DNA from: JAICNR01 sp035687725 | GTDB taxonomy: Bacteria; Gemmatimonadota; Gemmatimonadetes; JACCXV01; JAHWKZ01 | DNA length: 6,312 bases | Direction of reading: 5' to 3' | Assembly: GCA_035687725.1 (NCBI GenBank) | Contig: DASRVB010000067.1 | Coordinates: 1-6,312, forward strand | Part shown: positions 5,588 to 6,312 of the stretch, one piece after another | Layout of the letters: each line of letters opens with the position of its first letter | Numbering within the stretch: position 1 is the first letter of the stretch | Notes under the pieces: model-generated | Database searches by the model: none | Seen by the model: only the letters and a program-made list of their open reading frames with translations | Told to the model about the DNA's origin: nothing | Position numbers and translations under genes: made by a program

Positions 5588-6312
5588 TGCGCGCCGCATC
5601 CGCCGGGCTCGTCCTGTTCGTCCTGCTCGTCCCCACGGCCGCGCGCGCGCAGCCGCCCGTCCGGCCGACGGCGGACTGGCGCACGGTCGAGACGGCCCAC
5701 TTCGTCGTCCACTACCCCGCCGAGCTGGCGGCCTGGACCGAGCCCATGGTCCGGCGCCTCGAGGCGATCCACGACGCGGTCAGCGGGGCGGTCGGCTTCG
5801 AGCCCGGCGGGCGGACGACCATGATCGTGGACGATCCGACCGGGCAGGCCAACGGCATCTCCTTCGGCCCCGTCATCTACCTGTGGCCCACCCCCCCGGG
5901 ACCCACTTCGGAGATCGGCGAGAATCGCGGCTGGAGCGAGATGCTGACCGTCCACGAGTACGCGCACTCCGCACACCTCACGCGGCCGACGCGCAACCCG
6001 CTGGACCGCGTCCTCTACTCGCTCTTCCCCTTTCCCGTCCAGCCCCTCGCCGTGCGGACTCCGCGCTGGGCGATCGAGGGATACGCCACCTACCTCGAGG
6101 GGAAGCTGACCGGAAGCGGCCGGCCGCACGGGACATGGCGTCCGGCGGTCCTCCGCAAGTGGGCGCTCGAAGGCAGGCTCCCGCGCTACGACGAGCTCAA
6201 TCGCACGGGCGCCGAATGGGAGGGCTCGATGGCCTATCTCGCGGGGTCGGCCTTCGTGGAGTGGCTCGTCGATCGGAAGGGCGAGGACGCGCTGCGCGAC
6301 CTGTGGGCGCGG
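5587..6312 (+). CDS. Secreted zinc metallopeptidase (gluzincin, HEYAH), 3' end beyond the window
   Basis: The first 242 codons are present and open to the window edge. Residues 1-21 form a signal peptide (LVLFVLLVP core, ARA|QP cleavage), so the enzyme is exported. After DWRTVETAHFVVHYP (30-44), a typical opening of peptidase-MA-like domains, comes H123-E-Y-A-H127, the zinc-binding and catalytic HExxH motif. W161-A-I-E164-G-Y-A-T-Y-L follows; E164 is the likely third zinc ligand, 37 residues after H127. The segment W211-EGSMAYLAGSAFVEWL resembles the helix after the active site in the same group. By analogy, proteins of this kind in environmental phyla often continue into TolB/WD40-like propeller repeats and exceed 800 residues; that part is not visible. 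The ATG overlaps the transporter's TGA by one base, with only a weak GGGAG about 13 nt upstream, so translation likely depends on coupling. Substrate unknown. Confidence 0.9.
   Translation, partial: MRAASAGLVLFVLLVPTAARAQPPVRPTADWRTVETAHFVVHYPAELAAWTEPMVRRLEAIHDAVSGAVGFEPGGRTTMIVDDPTGQANGISFGPVIYLWPTPPGPTSEIGENRGWSEMLTVHEYAHSAHLTRPTRNPLDRVLYSLFPFPVQPLAVRTPRWAIEGYATYLEGKLTGSGRPHGTWRPAVLRKWALEGRLPRYDELNRTGAEWEGSMAYLAGSAFVEWLVDRKGEDALRDLWAR

Noticed and set aside
3890..5599. A 569-codon minus-strand open frame across the DUF2277 and transporter genes
   Set aside because: Composition is almost entirely Arg, Glu, Asp, Ala and Gly, with no recognisable domain. It covers two well-supported plus-strand genes.

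Overview
This window is very GC-rich (strong G/C at third codon positions), so long open frames run antisense to nearly every real gene. It reads as chromosomal DNA of a free-living Gram-negative-type bacterium with exported proteins and a lipoprotein. Several features would fit Gemmatimonadota or a related phylum: an Ig-like plus LVIVD-propeller secreted protein, a DUF2277 protein, a Cys-rich lipoprotein of unknown family, a large secreted gluzincin, and a tRNA gene that does not encode CCA. That placement is inference from gene content, not from a marker gene.

Layout, left to right: the C-terminal tail of a coiled-coil-ending protein (3-71, +); a membrane-anchored BON-domain protein that appears to stop where its relatives begin an SRPBCC domain (190-978, +); a 116-bp gap with a good hairpin; a secreted protein with Ig-like domains and a seven-blade LVIVD-type propeller (1095-2999, +); a convergent gap; tRNA-Asn(GUU) on the minus strand (3131-3203), whose 5' flank holds about four 22-nt degenerate repeats copied from the tRNA's own 5' end; a small minus-strand lipoprotein gene (3308-3811); a divergent promoter region; a DUF2277 gene probably read from a leaderless transcript (3956-4234, +); and a two-gene unit of an MFS_3 transporter (4316-5587) overlapping by one base (TGATG) a secreted HEYAH zinc metallopeptidase that runs off the window (5587-6312, +).

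No single pathway links these genes. The only strong operon evidence is the transporter-peptidase overlap. The theme is the cell envelope: inner-membrane BON protein, exported propeller protein, lipoprotein, MFS exporter and exported peptidase. I saw no CRISPR array, transposase, integrase, toxin-antitoxin pair or recognisable defence system. The most distinctive signals are the tRNA-derived repeat array upstream of tRNA-Asn, the leaderless start of the DUF2277 gene with its expected exposed N-terminal cysteine, and the truncated BON/SRPBCC architecture.
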